Assembly (NCBI GenBank): GCA_014218235.1
Contig: CM024760.1
Span: 10,148,049-10,212,048 of the forward strand
From: Colocasia esculenta
Lineage: Eukaryota > Streptophyta > Magnoliopsida > Alismatales > Araceae
DNA length: 64,000 bases
Reading direction: 5' to 3'
Under the pieces are notes generated by a model that had not been told where the DNA came from, searched no databases, and saw nothing but the letters and a program-made list of their open reading frames with translations. The position numbers and the translations under genes were made by a program. The stretch's first letter is position 1, and every line of letters begins with the position of its first letter. Shown in pieces: positions 1 to 12,144 of this stretch.

Positions 1-2100
1 ATATGATCTGCTTATACATCTTAGAACAAAATAGACTTCCCACATCAAATGACAAAATAAAACTCCTCTAAAGTGCTCCATGTTCCACATGCTAATCTCA
101 CTTCCAAACCACCTGAAATAAGATAGGTTTATGAGCAAACTAGCACAGTAGGAATTACATCTCAACATGCGGGCAAAATGTAAGTAATTACATCTTTTAA
201 GCATGCAAAAATTCATGGATAACAAGCAGAATCTCACAAAAAAAAAGAAAACATGAAGCATGATTTTAACAGATCAAGAGATGCTTATTGCAAAATTCCA
301 AGTCAAATCATGCTGCTATCAAAATAATTCAAGGAGATTATCACGTCATCAGAACAGTAAGGAAGTCATGTAAGATTCCAACCAAGTACATATCAAACGA
401 TCAAGATTGGCCATTTTTCAAGCAAAACAAATTTATCAAGTCAAGCAAGCGAATCAAGCATATCAAGTCAAGTAAGCACATCATGCTTTATTCTTATCAT
501 ATAACAAGAGGCACTTTCAATCTTGCATACAAATGGATGCCAATGCCAAGCATCGCTCAAAATTTTTTTGATCCATACTCCCCAGGTTATCAAGTACGTC
601 GGGGTGCTCCTCCTCCGGACATGATCAGGCCCCATTGCGTAGGTATTTGATCAAGGATATCATCCCAACAGTAGTGTTGATTTCAAGAACATTATGGCCA
701 TTCAGAGTGAAGAAGGACAAAATTGTAGAATGTCATAGAAGCCAAAAACATAAACTCAGTTCGAGGATTTCAAGTACGGAGTGCCAAGGATTTAGTGAAC
801 AAAGAGAACTCGAGAGATCAAAGGGTCAAGTGGCTTTTAATACACTTTTACTTGAATTTCAGATTGAAGGCAAGCAGATGCAAGGTTGGAGTTTCAGTTT
901 AATCAGAGAAGGATCAGAAATCAAGTAATTACAAGTCATTAAAATAATCTTCACATTCTTATAGCTTTTAACATATACAAGACAATTAGGCTACTGTCAT
1001 CCTGGTTATTCTTCTAAGGGACAGATCACAAGACAATCCAATGAGCAGAATGAGCAGTTGAAGAGTACAAAAGGAAGAACATTTGAAGGGGCCAGAAGGG
1101 CCAGTCGAGGTGCCACAGAGGGCTAGCTTAAGTGCCACAAGGACCAGTTGAAGTTTGACAAAAGAGAACAGTCAAAGTTGACTAGAGACTTAGACAAGGA
1201 TCCTAACAAGAAGCTTGTTGGAACCATCACATGATCAAACTCGAAAGTTGCAATTTCAATCTAAGGGTTCCAGAAATGTATGGACCAATAGACAAATCAA
1301 ATGGGTTCTTATTCTAGGAAAGATCAAGAACTATGGACATACTACCTAGGAACAAGGGTCATGTTCCTCAAGAACAAACTGAAAGAAGGTGAGTCTCTCG
1401 AGGGTGTGAGGGTAAGAAAATCCTAACACTCTACTGATTAGATATTTAGGCAAATCAAAGGTGTTCCACTAGGTTCTTAACATAGAAAAATCCAAGGATA
1501 CTTTGAACAAGAACAAGCATGTTTAATTTGTGCCTAAAAAAACCTACCTTTTTGGGTTGCTCTTTCAAATCCACTCCTATGGTCTGATGCAAGGCTTAGA
1601 GGAAGATGAACTGTTCCAAGCTCCAAGCTTCAAGCTGCAGGATCATCCCTCCAGCTTCGAAGTTCTCCTTTGTGTCAGGTCTCCAAGCTTCTCCAGCAAG
1701 TTGTTGTCCGTACAGGAAGATCATAAGGTTCGGCCAAGAAGGGCCATATGGCTTATTTAAGGGGTATTGGGTCCCATTTATGACCCTTTATTTATTTCTA
1801 TAGAAGGGACAAAAGGGGACAGAAAGTCCAATCTGGCCATACATAGGTCAGGCCCAAACCATACCCTGCCATACCTAACATTGACTTGCTCTGCAAGAAG
1901 AACAGACAGCCGAGATCTGTCATACTTCAGGCCATACCCTTGTCATACTTATCCTTGACTTGATCTGGAAAAGGATAGACCCACCATGCCTGGGCCATGC
2001 CTTTTTACCAACTCCTAAAGTGATGTGTCTAAAGGTCAGTTTCAAGTACAGACTATTCAAATCTTTCCCATATGTAAGTATCTAGGTAGTCCTGCTATGA
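1..2100. other. no recognisable gene
   Basis: AT-rich sequence with only short open frames that show no family motif. It may be decayed retrotransposon, but I see no LTR pair, primer-binding site or protein domain that supports a call. Confidence 0.5.
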
Positions 2101-2129
2101 TGGGAGGACAAGGCCCCCATTGATCGGTG

Positions 2130-2450
2130 TTTAAAAGCCATATCGATTTCTAAAAATCAAGGCAATCGGTTATCAGATAACAAGGCAATCGATTGTCATA
2201 AGAGGCAATCGATTGGTAAAGGAGAAATATCAATTGGTCATTAAACCATCGATTGTTGACCAACATCAATTGTCCTTAAACAACGATTGCGGACCAACGT
2301 CGATTGTCCTTAAACATCAATTGCGGACCAACATAAATTCTCCTTTAAACATCGATTGCTGAAGGGAAAACATCGATTGTTCATTTAGTACATCGATTAC
2401 TAAAGGAAAACATCGATTGCATAGAAGGCAATCAATTGATACTTCATCAT
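2130..2450. repeat. cluster of CAATCGATTG-like palindromes
   Basis: About a dozen copies of ATCGATTG or CAATCGATTG, some degenerate (CATCAATTG, AACGATTGCGG), are spaced roughly 20-35 bp apart. Part of the cluster is a loose tandem repeat with the core GGACCAACATCGATTG followed by TCCTTAAA. It abuts the 64-bp tandem array on its right. No coding capacity is visible. Confidence 0.6.
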
Positions 2451-2454
2451 ATAA

Positions 2455-3215
2455 GAAGTCCTACTTCGTCATATCCGAAGTTTCACTTCATCATATACGA
2501 AGTTCTGTTTCGAGTGACTGCATTTTCTTCTGTTTTATACGAAGTTTCACTCCGTCATATACGAAGTTCTGCTTCAACTGACTATGTTTTCTTTTATTTT
2601 ATATGAAGTTTCACTTCATCATATACGAAGTTTTGCTTCGAGTGACTGTGTTTTCTTCTGTTTTATACGAAGTTTCATTTCGTCATATACGAAGTTCTAC
2701 TTCGACCGATTGCGTTATCTTTAGTTTTATATGAAGTTTCACTTCATCATATACCAAGTTCTGCTTCGACTGACTGCGTTTTCTTATGTTTTATATGAAG
2801 TTTCACTTTGTCATATACAAAGTTCTGCTTCGATTGATTATGTTTTCTTCTATTTTATACGAAGTTTCATTTCGTCATATACGAAGTTCTGCTTCGACTG
2901 ACAACATTCTCTTCTATTTTATACGAAGTTTCACTTCATCATATACCAAGTTCTGCTTCGAATGATTGCGTTATCTTCTATTTATACGAAGTGAACACTT
3001 CGTCATATATGAAGTTCTGCTTTGACTGATTGCGTTATCTTCTATTTTATACGAAGTTCTGCTTCAACCGATTTCGTTATCTTCTGTTTTATATGAAGTT
3101 CTACTTCGACCGATTGCATTATCTTTTGTTTTATACGAAGTTTCACTTCGTCATATACGAAGCTAACTTCGTCATATCCGAAGTTCTACTTCAACTGACA
3201 ACGTTATATTTTGAC
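2455..3215. repeat. 64-bp tandem array built on CGAAGT palindromes
   Basis: About eleven degenerate copies of a ~64-bp unit made of ATACGAAGTTTCACTTCGTC, then ATATACGAAGTTCTGCTTCG, then a ~22-nt spacer. Each unit holds the short hairpin CTTCGT-CATAT-ACGAAG. The last copies are shortened. The 67-aa frame at 3030-3233 merely reads through the repeats. Confidence 0.8.
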
Positions 3216-4850
3216 CAGTCGAAGGGCTGGTGAGTTGTAACTAGCTGAGGGGTACCAGTGTTCCCCTTTAATGAATTTCCCACTCATCCAGGACTTCCTT
3301 CATTGACTCCTTTACTTTAAATATCCTGATTGAGATCTTATCATCTCCACTAATTTATCCTCATTTATTTAGGATTTTTAAAAAAAATCCAATTCGTTAC
3401 AAGTAGCATCCACTCTAATCTTTCTCTGGCGAATAGCATCTGATAGGGAAGTTCATCAAGGCAAATTTTAGCCTTGAGAGCCAATTATGGGGGACATCCT
3501 TGGCCGAAGACATAGGACATGGGAGCGACTCTCCCAACCTCCACTTCATAAAGAAGAACTTGTTCTTCTAGGAATGAATTGAGGTTAGGAGTCCTATTAC
3601 CAAAATTTTATGTGCCTTTGTGGCTACATGGAACCATTCCTTATGCATTGGACTACGTAGAAATGAATAATAAGAAAGGAATAGGCCGAGTTGAGGGAAA
3701 GTTTCCTTGATCCTATAGCACATGATAAGAAATGAAAAAATGACTTGCCAACTATTCGACACAATCTAAGAAGGCACAAGCCCCAGAAAGTCATGAAATT
3801 GGGCAACAAAATAATGACATGAAGAATCAGAAGCCAGTCCAAATAGCTTCCTCAAACAGACATAAAAAGTCATCTCGACTAGTGTTCGTGTGCTCTACAG
3901 ACTAAGGTGCGATGAGCTCATACTCATTTGAGATCTAGTATTACTTACGAAGCACCACCAAATCCACCCCAATCATACTTGACACATACTCCCCAACCAT
4001 TTGAGCAACCCAACAGGTACATTATACACCCCCCAACTCTACTTCCTCTTCTTCTACCCCAACTACAACATCTGGCTCTCGCACATCTTCAGACCAAGCC
4101 TCCCCTATCATCTCCACCTCACACGCGGCTCTCCCCTCGAACATACCCTATGATCTCCTACTGGCTTTACAGGATATGATGAGCTTGATTGACCACCCAC
4201 AACTAATGGCTCCAGAGAGAACATCGCTCAAGCTCGCATTCTAATCACTCGAGCCTCGCACGAAACTAGATGACATGACTCGTAGAGAAAGGACACTCAC
4301 CGAGTGACAAGCACCTAGAAAATGGCAAGCACCATGCCACCTCTACTTGAATTTGCACCCCGAGATCTCCTGACTCCTATTGCTGACCTCTCTCGACTCT
4401 AAGATCTAGCCCTTGAGCTCCAAAGATGCATGTAGAGCAAAGGCCCTCTCCACCACCTTTGATACCCCCCGAACGAAGGCACGATCTTGAGGTTGGCTGC
4501 CAGTAGAGCTAGGTGTAGGTCCCAAGGGCATCGCCATCATGTCGCTAGCAGACGATGTGACATGTTGTGTCACCATGTATGGAGCAGAGAGCAAGCCCCA
4601 AGGGTGGCTCCATCATGGCGTCTGGGCGATGACACAACACATTATACTACGTATAGTGCACCAACCGATCCCCTCCAATGCTTGGCTCAGCTCAGGTTGG
4701 CTTGACACATTGGCTCACCCCTAGCTTGGCGTCTTCAACACATGGTGACACACTACACGCGTAGCCTCAAAGTGCTAGTTTTTCGATTCCCTCAATGTTA
4801 CTTCTGGCCCAAGCCTCGACATTCGAGACCAATGTCCAGAGTGAGGTGCT
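3216..4850. other. no recognisable gene
   Basis: Unique-looking sequence with short frames only. The proline-rich frame at 3928-4179 reflects C-rich composition and has no domain or start context I can defend. Possibly decayed transposon. Confidence 0.4.
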
Positions 4851-4852
4851 CA

Positions 4853-5300
4853 TGATAGGTCTCTTAGGATGACCCAAAATTATCTTAATGGGCCTAGCCC
4901 AAGATAACCTCTTGACACAAGGAAGAAGGAGAAGGCGATCTCCAAAAGGGAACTTAATCTCATATCATAACTTGTAGGCTCCTTCCATTAGAGACCATCT
5001 TCAAAAAGAGGTCACTAGTAGTAGGTAAAGAGCACAAGTCATCATCTGGTACAGTTCCACTCTAACTCTCTTCCTCGTCTAACTCTCCGCTCGGACAGAG
5101 CTCTTCCTGTTCTTAACTTGATCGTCAGAGGGTTTTCTTGGGATCCACTACCTCAGACCGACTGTCTTGTAAGTCAAGCAACAACGAAGAGTGGGCTAGA
5201 TATTTGTTCCCTTTCCTCATCCCTATCATATGAAATCTAAACTCGGGACCATCGTGGTCGTTTTCACTAATTAAGAATATGAGAGGTGGACAGGGACAGA
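4853..5300. repeat. degraded LTR-like block (left)
   Basis: It begins TGATAGG and has the style of a plant LTR end: a GGGCCTAGCCCA-type tract, CATATCATAACTTG, then a stretch rich in CTCTAACTCTC. A similar block starting TGATAGGGCCC lies at 8956. The two could be remnants of one LTR pair or of one family. Coding sequence between them is not recognisable. Confidence 0.3.
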
Positions 5301-7290
5301 CCATAGCAGATTTTATTTATATTTTTAATAAAATATGTATATCATTTTGCATTTTGCAACCCTCATATAATCAACTATCATGAAGATAAATGCTCACCAT
5401 CTAATCTTACTCATTTAATAAAGCACCAAGTTTAATGTTTAAGGCAGTGGTCAATTATGTACCATTATGTTCAGTAGACTGGTTTGATAACTCTTAATAA
5501 GCACCTGATTCTAAATTATTTAATTTTTAAGATTTCAAATTGTTTGATAAAATATCTAAAATGATATCTGATTTAATCACTTAAATATAAAAAATCACTT
5601 ACTTTTTAAGTTAAGAGAAATCACCTCTCTTTTTTTCAGACTGGTGACCACCGGTGACTATCGTCGAATTTCGGCACTAACTATGGCCGTCGGCCGGTCC
5701 ACCAGCGATCTGGCGACAGTTGTCGTATTCTGGCGTCGGCCATGGCTGCCGGCCAATGACAGTCGGCGATCGCTAGAATCCAGTGCCAATCGACGATTGC
5801 CGACGACCTCTGGCGACAATCGCCAGAACACAGTGTCGGCCACTGGCGACTGTCGTCGCCGAATTGCGGCGACTCAGAATTCGGATTCCGGTTCCAACTA
5901 CAATTCAAAAAATATATATTTTTGTTGGTTTTAGATTTTGAACCTAAGACCTTCTCAAGGAAAGTGTAACAACTAATTGTACCACGATTAAGATGTTATT
6001 TAAGTTGGTTATCAAACATCTCTTAATAAACATCTTATATGTATATATTTCAAATTTAGAGAATAAATTAAAAAAATAAATTTATAATTTAAATATTAAA
6101 TATTATCAAATGTCACGGCCAAGTTTCTAAGAATGATTTTCACTCTTTTTCCTCGAATGGGATTTCTTCCACCACCACAAGACTTGTCGGACTCACGGAG
6201 GGTAAGAAATATTATTTTCATATGCTAAATAACACGTGCCCCCCTGCAACTTTATATTGTTTATAGAGTCCCTCTTCCTTTGCATATAAAAACAAACGAA
6301 AGGAGGGCGGCTGCAAGGGATAGAGAGGAATCAAACAAGTGATGATGGCGAGATGCGAATTGAGGAGGAACGTCTTGAAGAGACGTGATAACAGTGGGAG
6401 GACATCAGGGCGGGTAGGGGGTCTGCATTTCGGCACATCGATACAAATCTCCATAATTGATGTAATTAGCTGCATACCCCTTGCGTTTGCACGGATTTAT
6501 AAAAATATTTATGTCATATAAGATACAGAAATTAAATAATTTTTAAAATAGAATGTATATAGTTAATTTCTTAATAAATATATATTTTGAGTGTCAATTT
6601 TAATATTAAAACATAGTCCTATGTCTGTGTCATGTATGAGATGTTTTTTATTTTGAATAAATATTTTTTAATTACATATTTTTATTTTTTAGAGATAAAG
6701 ATGGATAAATATAACAAGTGATTTTTATGTGAAGTGCGGATGAAAGAGATATCGTGGAGGGAAGAGAGAGAAAGAAATAGTTGGTTTTTATGTGGAGGAA
6801 AGAGAAATCACGAAGAGAAAAGATAGAAAGAGAGTTGGATTTAAATGATAAATTTTATTTATGGAGAGAGAGATGGTGGAGGGAAGAGAGAGAGTTGAGT
6901 TTAGAAGATGAGTTTTATTTGTGTCATGTGACATTTTATATGGGTATATGAGCAGAATCAAATTTTATTTTAGTAATATATATAGATAAGTTATAATGAT
7001 ATTGCGTTTTTAGCATGGTTTACCATACGTATCATAGGCATACTATATTATGTCAGGGAGACGATGAGCCCTTAACACTGTCGTTTCGATCTTCTTAATT
7101 TCCTTGTTTTCTTATTTCTTATTATTATTTTTGAAACTGTATTGACTAGATCGAAACATATCGATGTTGTATGTTAGATCCATACGACACTGCCGAGTCT
7201 CACGGTACGACTTACCTTGATTTTTAGGCTTCTATATATGTTTTCACCATTTCTCTTCCTTGTTGTTTACATTTTTATTTACTTGTAAAT
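5301..7290. other. AT-rich gene-free stretch with a GC-rich patch
   Basis: Mostly AT-rich sequence. A GC-rich patch at about 5640-5900 is dense in short inverted repeats such as CTGGCGACAATCGCCAG. This creates overlapping frames on both strands that look compositional. The patch is flanked by AT-rich sequence sharing CTCTTAATAA, so it could be a small non-autonomous DNA transposon. I found no clean terminal repeats. Confidence 0.35.
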
Positions 7291-8760
7291 CTTGCTAAAA
7301 TATTGTTTGATTTGATTAAAAGCATCTCGAAGATCCCCCATGTTCAAAAGAGGGTTAGGTTTTCGTCTTCTCTTCCCTTGTCTCAGCCGGTCCCATTTTG
7401 TCTAAGTTCATTGGGGAGGGGGCTTTCCGTGGCCAGTGAAGCCCCCTCCCCTTGCCACTTCATCTCCGTCTCCCATCGGCAGTGCTCTCCCCTAGTTGGG
7501 AAGTTTTGTTTTAGGAAGAGCTTCCCATTTTGTCCTCCTACTTCGTAGGAGATCTGTCTCCAATACTTTGAAGCGTCGTCACCTGCTTCATCGATGGCTG
7601 TTTCTCCGATAACCTCGGAGTTCCTAATATGTTAGGTCTTTATTTTCCCTGTGATCGTCCCTGTTGTTTTGAGATTCCGCTCTCCCCCTTATACGGAATA
7701 GGAAGGGTGTTTGGTTGCAAGTGGATGCAGGGAGGTTATCTTTCTCTTGCTTCCTCTGGGGTTTCTCAGCTCTGCATCGTTGCCTTCGCCACCATTGTCT
7801 CTTTTGTTGTCTACATATTTGGGGTCTGGCCAAGATCTTGTTGGAGAACTTCTTCTCCTGTGCTATTTTGGGGTATTTTGATAGTATCTTCAAGTTTTGC
7901 CCCCTTCGAGCTCTTCCCTAGCTAAGTTGAAGTTCATGGGTTTGCGTATCCATGTTGTGACGCCGCCGGTGATCCTCGGCATCCTCTCCCGATGTCCTTG
8001 TGCAATGGTTGGAGTTGATCTTCTTCTCTATCCTATGGGTGTATGGATGTTTGCCCTTCATGTAAGGACCATGGATCCATGTAATCCTTCCCCATGTTGG
8101 CACGACACTTTGTTTTTGGCCATTCTCCCCTTTGCATGTAAGATGTTCTCAGCATGGCAGGTGAGTTGTGGGATGGGGATCCCATATGACCCCTCTCTTG
8201 CTGTTGATGTACTATTTCCTTTTTAAATTCAAGTTAGCAGCTACCTTTCATGTCATAAAAAAATAGAATATCGGATGTCACGTTTTACATGTAACATTAA
8301 GATGGTATTTTCAGAGCTTTCACAACATTTTACGTCAAATTAAGTAGATCAATTGTTGTGTCCAGTGTTTTTACTCAAGTTTCTATTGAACGGGTAGAGC
8401 CTCCGATTTGCTATCCAAACATGAGGACCGAATTGATCACATCTGGTGTTGAGATGCATAGAATCCTACGATTGCAAAAACTCTAGATCCACAGGCTTAA
8501 TTTCATACCGGAAGTGAGTGTTCTCCCTAGATCACATCCCGCAATAAAAGTTCTAAGAGTTCACCCGTTTCCTCTTTGGGCCTTTGGGCTTCATGCTCGG
8601 CCCATTTTAGTTTTGTTGTCTAATTTGAACTCGAAACCTCCGAGCTGGACTCCACCGATGGTAGAATTGCATATATAGTTGATAAAAACATCTCATTTGT
8701 TCAGACTTTTAGTAGAATTACATCTTTCGTTGTAGTTTCTTGGTTTTTCTTATTGTTGTA
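7291..8760. other. no recognisable gene
   Basis: Several frames of 60-109 codons overlap on both strands at 7303-8226, without conserved motifs or plausible splice structure linking them. 8355-8700 is anonymous. Possibly a decayed retroelement. No function assigned. Confidence 0.4.
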
Positions 8761-8763
8761 TAC

Positions 8764-8764
<1 letters not shown>

Positions 8765-8809
<45 letters not shown>
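8765..8809. repeat. (AT)n microsatellite
   Basis: An uninterrupted AT dinucleotide run of about 45 bp. Confidence 0.95.
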
Positions 8810-8811
<2 letters not shown>

Positions 8812-8955
8812 CATTAAAAAATAAAATACACTTCATAGAATACTTGATTCAAAACACTTTCATTTAGCGGACATTTTTGTCAAGTAGATACACATCAAAT
8901 ATCACCACCTGTGAAATATTTGCACAAAAGAGATACCTGCTTTTAATTTTATACT

Positions 8956-9395
8956 TGATAGGGCCCTGGGCCACTCACTAGGTTCAGGCCCAATAAAGCC
9001 CACTATAAGGGCTCAAGAGCTGCAGAGGCAACATTGGAACTTTCCCATGGAGGAGAGAATTAATCCCATATCGGACGATAAAATTTCCCCCGTTAGGGAG
9101 AAACTTCAAAAAAAGTCTAAGAGTCACATATACAAAGGAGGATGGTCAGGTGCCACCACTAGACATTGCCAACTCTCCCTCTCTATTTTCCCTTAAAATA
9201 TTTCTTTACATTTCATACTTATCCTCCACTGATTCGACTATCGGAGGGTCGTCTCTAAAATCTTCACCATCAAGATCGACTTCTTTATAAGTCGAGACAG
9301 AATGAAACCGAGCAATCAATTATTCCCCACGTCAAGACTTTGACCTCAGATCTCCTCGAGACCAGGGTGGCCGTTCACGCTCCGAACCTATATGA
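8956..9395. repeat. degraded LTR-like block (right)
   Basis: It starts TGATAGGGCCCTGGGCC and contains AATCCCATATCGGACGATAA and a pyrimidine-rich stretch ending in TCTCCCTCTC. The order of motifs resembles the block starting at 4853. No target duplication was found. Confidence 0.3.
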
Positions 9396-9398
9396 GCC

Positions 9399-9530
9399 GG
9401 GGGGGGGGGGGGGGCGATGACATCAATATCCAAAAAAAAAAAAAAAATCTAGCGATGTAAGTCATATATAGGGGCCGATGACATCAATATCCAAAAAAAA
9501 AAAAAAATCTAGCGATGTAAGTCATATATA
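9399..9530. repeat. poly-G tract and a 60-bp tandem duplication
   Basis: A run of about 16 G is followed by two nearly identical ~60-bp copies starting GGGGC(C)GATGACATC. Each has an A-tract of 15 or 14 and ends in AGTCATATATA. The copies differ only by about one base and homopolymer length, so the duplication is recent or an assembly effect in a homopolymer-rich stretch. Confidence 0.85.
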
Positions 9531-9539
9531 CGGTAATTA

Positions 9540-10790
9540 CAAATTATTCAACTAAACAATCTGCACAAATTAAACATGGCTTATGACAACACAATAGAAC
9601 ATGTTGATATACTCATTAACTGAGAACACAGGTATATGGATACATTGGGCTACCTCATGAGCTGGTTTGCACTCTTGCGCAAAAGGGGGAATACATATCC
9701 ACGGTAGCTGAACTATGACAAATGGACGACAGAACACGTGAAACAGACTAGCTGCAAGTGCATATATATCCCAGACAACCACAGATAGAAAAGAACTGGA
9801 CAAGTGCACACAACAAAGGACCGACCTCCCTCTTCACTTCTAACATACGTGTAGAATTGATAAAGTTTGCTAGCTTGTGTGTTTGTTTTGGACAATGTAC
9901 CACAGTGTGACACATGGCAGAAGGTGGTTGTACAGATGGTTTAGTCAAGAAAAGTGATGAAGACAAGCCCAATGGAACAAACTCTGCAGGGCTTGAGTCT
10001 AAAGTAAAAGATTACAATTTAAAGTAAAAGACTAAGACATAAGTAGATAATAGTTTCAATTGTACTAATGTTATAATGTTTTGTATCAAATTTGTATTTT
10101 TTTTTAATCTAAATCATTGTGTACAAAAGTAAGGTCAATCTCGAACCTACAGATCGGTGCTTAATTTCGATTTCAATCAACGGATTTAAGTTTTTTTTTG
10201 AATTTGAATATAGGAAAGAGAAGTACTCCCTATCAAATATTTGACTTATTTTTTAATTTTTAATAAAATTATAATTCATTACAGTAAATGTTATTTTTTA
10301 ATTACAGTATATGTTAAGTTTTATTATAGTAAGAACTTTTCATGTTATAGTTAGAATTTATTAATTAATTCACTTAAAAAATAATATTTAAATATTTCTC
10401 GTATGATTCTGAATCAAACAAAATTCGTGGTCAACTAACTCATGACTATTTCAAGTCTAAAGATTCAAGTGTGAACAAATTATGTACACAAGTTCTAATG
10501 TTCTATCATCTGCGGAGAGTATGTCAATATTTATTTGTGCAAGTAATATTTACTAAACACTATGATATATAATAATAAATGGCGCTTAGCCATTTTTTTG
10601 TGACAAGTAAATATAATTTGTCAAACGTTTAGTCATCTCATACTCTATAGTTGCTTTTCAATAAATTAAACCTACTTTCGGAAGATAATAAATCTTATTG
10701 AAAGTTTTAAAAAGTTTGAGACGCATGTTATTTTAACGAGTCTCTCTCGTCTTTTTGAATTTCGTCATCAACCTGTCGCATTCTCATGAT
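9540..10790. other. no recognisable gene
   Basis: 9570-9970 has overlapping minus-strand frames (79, 66 and 74 codons) without a recognisable domain. 10020-10790 is AT-rich. It could include a small gene fragment, but nothing supports a named product. Confidence 0.35.
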
Positions 10791-10954
10791 GAGAAATGTT
10801 TAGTGTATTTTTGTATTGCACTTTAAGTGTAATATGACTAGACAATAATCTATGTAGCACTCCTCACATTGGGAGTGAAAAAGTGGTAACTCAATTATTA
10901 AGTGTCACATGAATTATTACCTAATCATATTACACTTAAAGTGTAATACAAAAG
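10791..10954. mobile_element. MITE copy 1, left part, split by the Tat element
   Basis: It begins GAGAAATGTTTAGTGTA and carries the palindromic core GCACTTTAAGTGTAATAT. The matching arm ends with ATTACACTTAAAGTGTAATA at the retrotransposon boundary and resumes at 21,366 with TACACTAAACTTTTCTC. Rejoined, the element is about 181 bp with ~50-bp near-perfect terminal inverted repeats. The same family occurs intact at 21,628-21,809. No transposase is present, so it is a non-autonomous DNA element. The target duplication is not clear. Confidence 0.8.
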
Positions 10955-11728
10955 TGTGGTGGTGTGATCCTATTTGGACCTGAGCCAAACGGGCCTCCAC
11001 TGGAATGAGAGAGGGAAGACAATTGCTGGTGAGGACGAAGACCTGCAAAACCAGAATAGGATCAGGAGGCCCGGTGAAGACCGGGGAAACCCTCCGATGC
11101 CTAAGTCAGTCAAGAGCTTGTGAGGCAGGGGGTTTCGGAATGCGAGAATGTGTTCGCGTGAGGAAGAGAACGTACCGTTGCATGGTACTGTACCTGTGCC
11201 TTTATAGGCGTCGGTGTCGAGGCCAACGTGCGTAACGTTCGGCGGATCGTGCCTGAAGAGGCGCCTTGACGCACGCGCATAACGGGTGGAGTTATGACTC
11301 TGGTGTCCGTTAGGCTGCCAGGCAGTTCACGCCCCTTGATGGTGGAGAACGTGGCCTGGGACGGTTACAACCGTTCTGCGAGTCAGAGAACCTGCTCGGA
11401 ACCCTTTGGGAATGCTTTCCGAGCAGGTGACCCACGTGGGGGCTCGAACATGCTGTTCGGTAACATCGAGGGTAGTTTCATGGAGCGGAGTCACTGTTCT
11501 TGTTCGGAAGCCGTTCATAGTTGTTCGGTGAGGGAAGGCGGGTGATCTGCTCGGAGGTACGCCGCAGCGGAACCCGACAGCTTCCGATCACGGGGGTCAC
11601 ACAATGGAGGTCTTTGAGCCATCCTGGAGAGGGCGTGCCCTTCGATGACGGTGCCACGTTGGTTGACAGGACGTGAATGGGCCGTAACGAGCCATCATGG
11701 GCCTAGGTGACCAGATTTGGCCACCACA
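10955..11728 (-). repeat. Tat-1 3' LTR (left)
   Basis: 774 bp, starting TGTGGTGGTGTGATCC and ending GGCCACCACA on the plus strand. It is nearly identical to 20588-21360. Differences seen: A/G near 10972 and 11027, a CA/GG pair near 11110, and one extra C near 11573. Confidence 0.97.
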
Positions 11729-11741
11729 CTTGCCCCCCACG
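11729..11741 (-). other. polypurine tract of Tat-1
   Basis: The minus strand reads GTGGGGGGCAAG immediately before the 3' LTR, as expected for the second-strand primer of an LTR retrotransposon. Confidence 0.8.
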
Positions 11742-11996
11742 CCCTCGAATGGCTTGGTGAAACGAGGGCTTCGAGGGCGTCGCTTCCGCATTTAATGCGA
11801 TGGCCCGTTGCGGGATGCCGCCGCTTAGGGTCCTGTCAAACGGCTAACCCATCATGATGGGTGCAAAGCCGCGCCATACTTGAGGTGCCGCCGCTGCGTT
11901 CGGACGGTCGCCAACGCTGTACCCGAAGGGGCGTTTTCAAAAATCGGAAGGAGCGGAATTTTAGGGCCCGCCTCGAATTTCGTTCCCTCCTCTTTC

Positions 11997-12005
11997 CTTA
12001 TAAGG
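11997..12005 (+). promoter_or_regulatory. TATA-like box of the Tat-1 antisense gene
   Basis: CTTATAAGG lies 140 bp upstream of the chosen ATG at 12145, on the strand opposite to gag-pol. The equivalent gene in the second Tat element has CTATAAATAG about 150 bp before its ATG, so the spacing is conserved. An independent plus-strand promoter is inferred. Confidence 0.55.
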
Positions 12006-12144
12006 AGGGGACGAGACGAGGGCGGGAGCTACGCCTCCCAGAAACCCTCCATCTTTGAGATCTTCGTGCTTCCTTGCCTTCTCCTCTCCCTGTCTTCTGC
12101 TTCGTCCTCTCGCGCCGTTGCCGCTTTCTGCAGTCCTTCCGGCG

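Noticed and set aside
2455..3215. Genuine loxP sites
   Set aside because: Only 11 of 13 arm bases match and the spacer/core arrangement is wrong.
5644..5934. 96-codon frame in the GC-rich patch, with complementary frames
   Set aside because: Composition-driven, with inverted repeats; no homology recognised.
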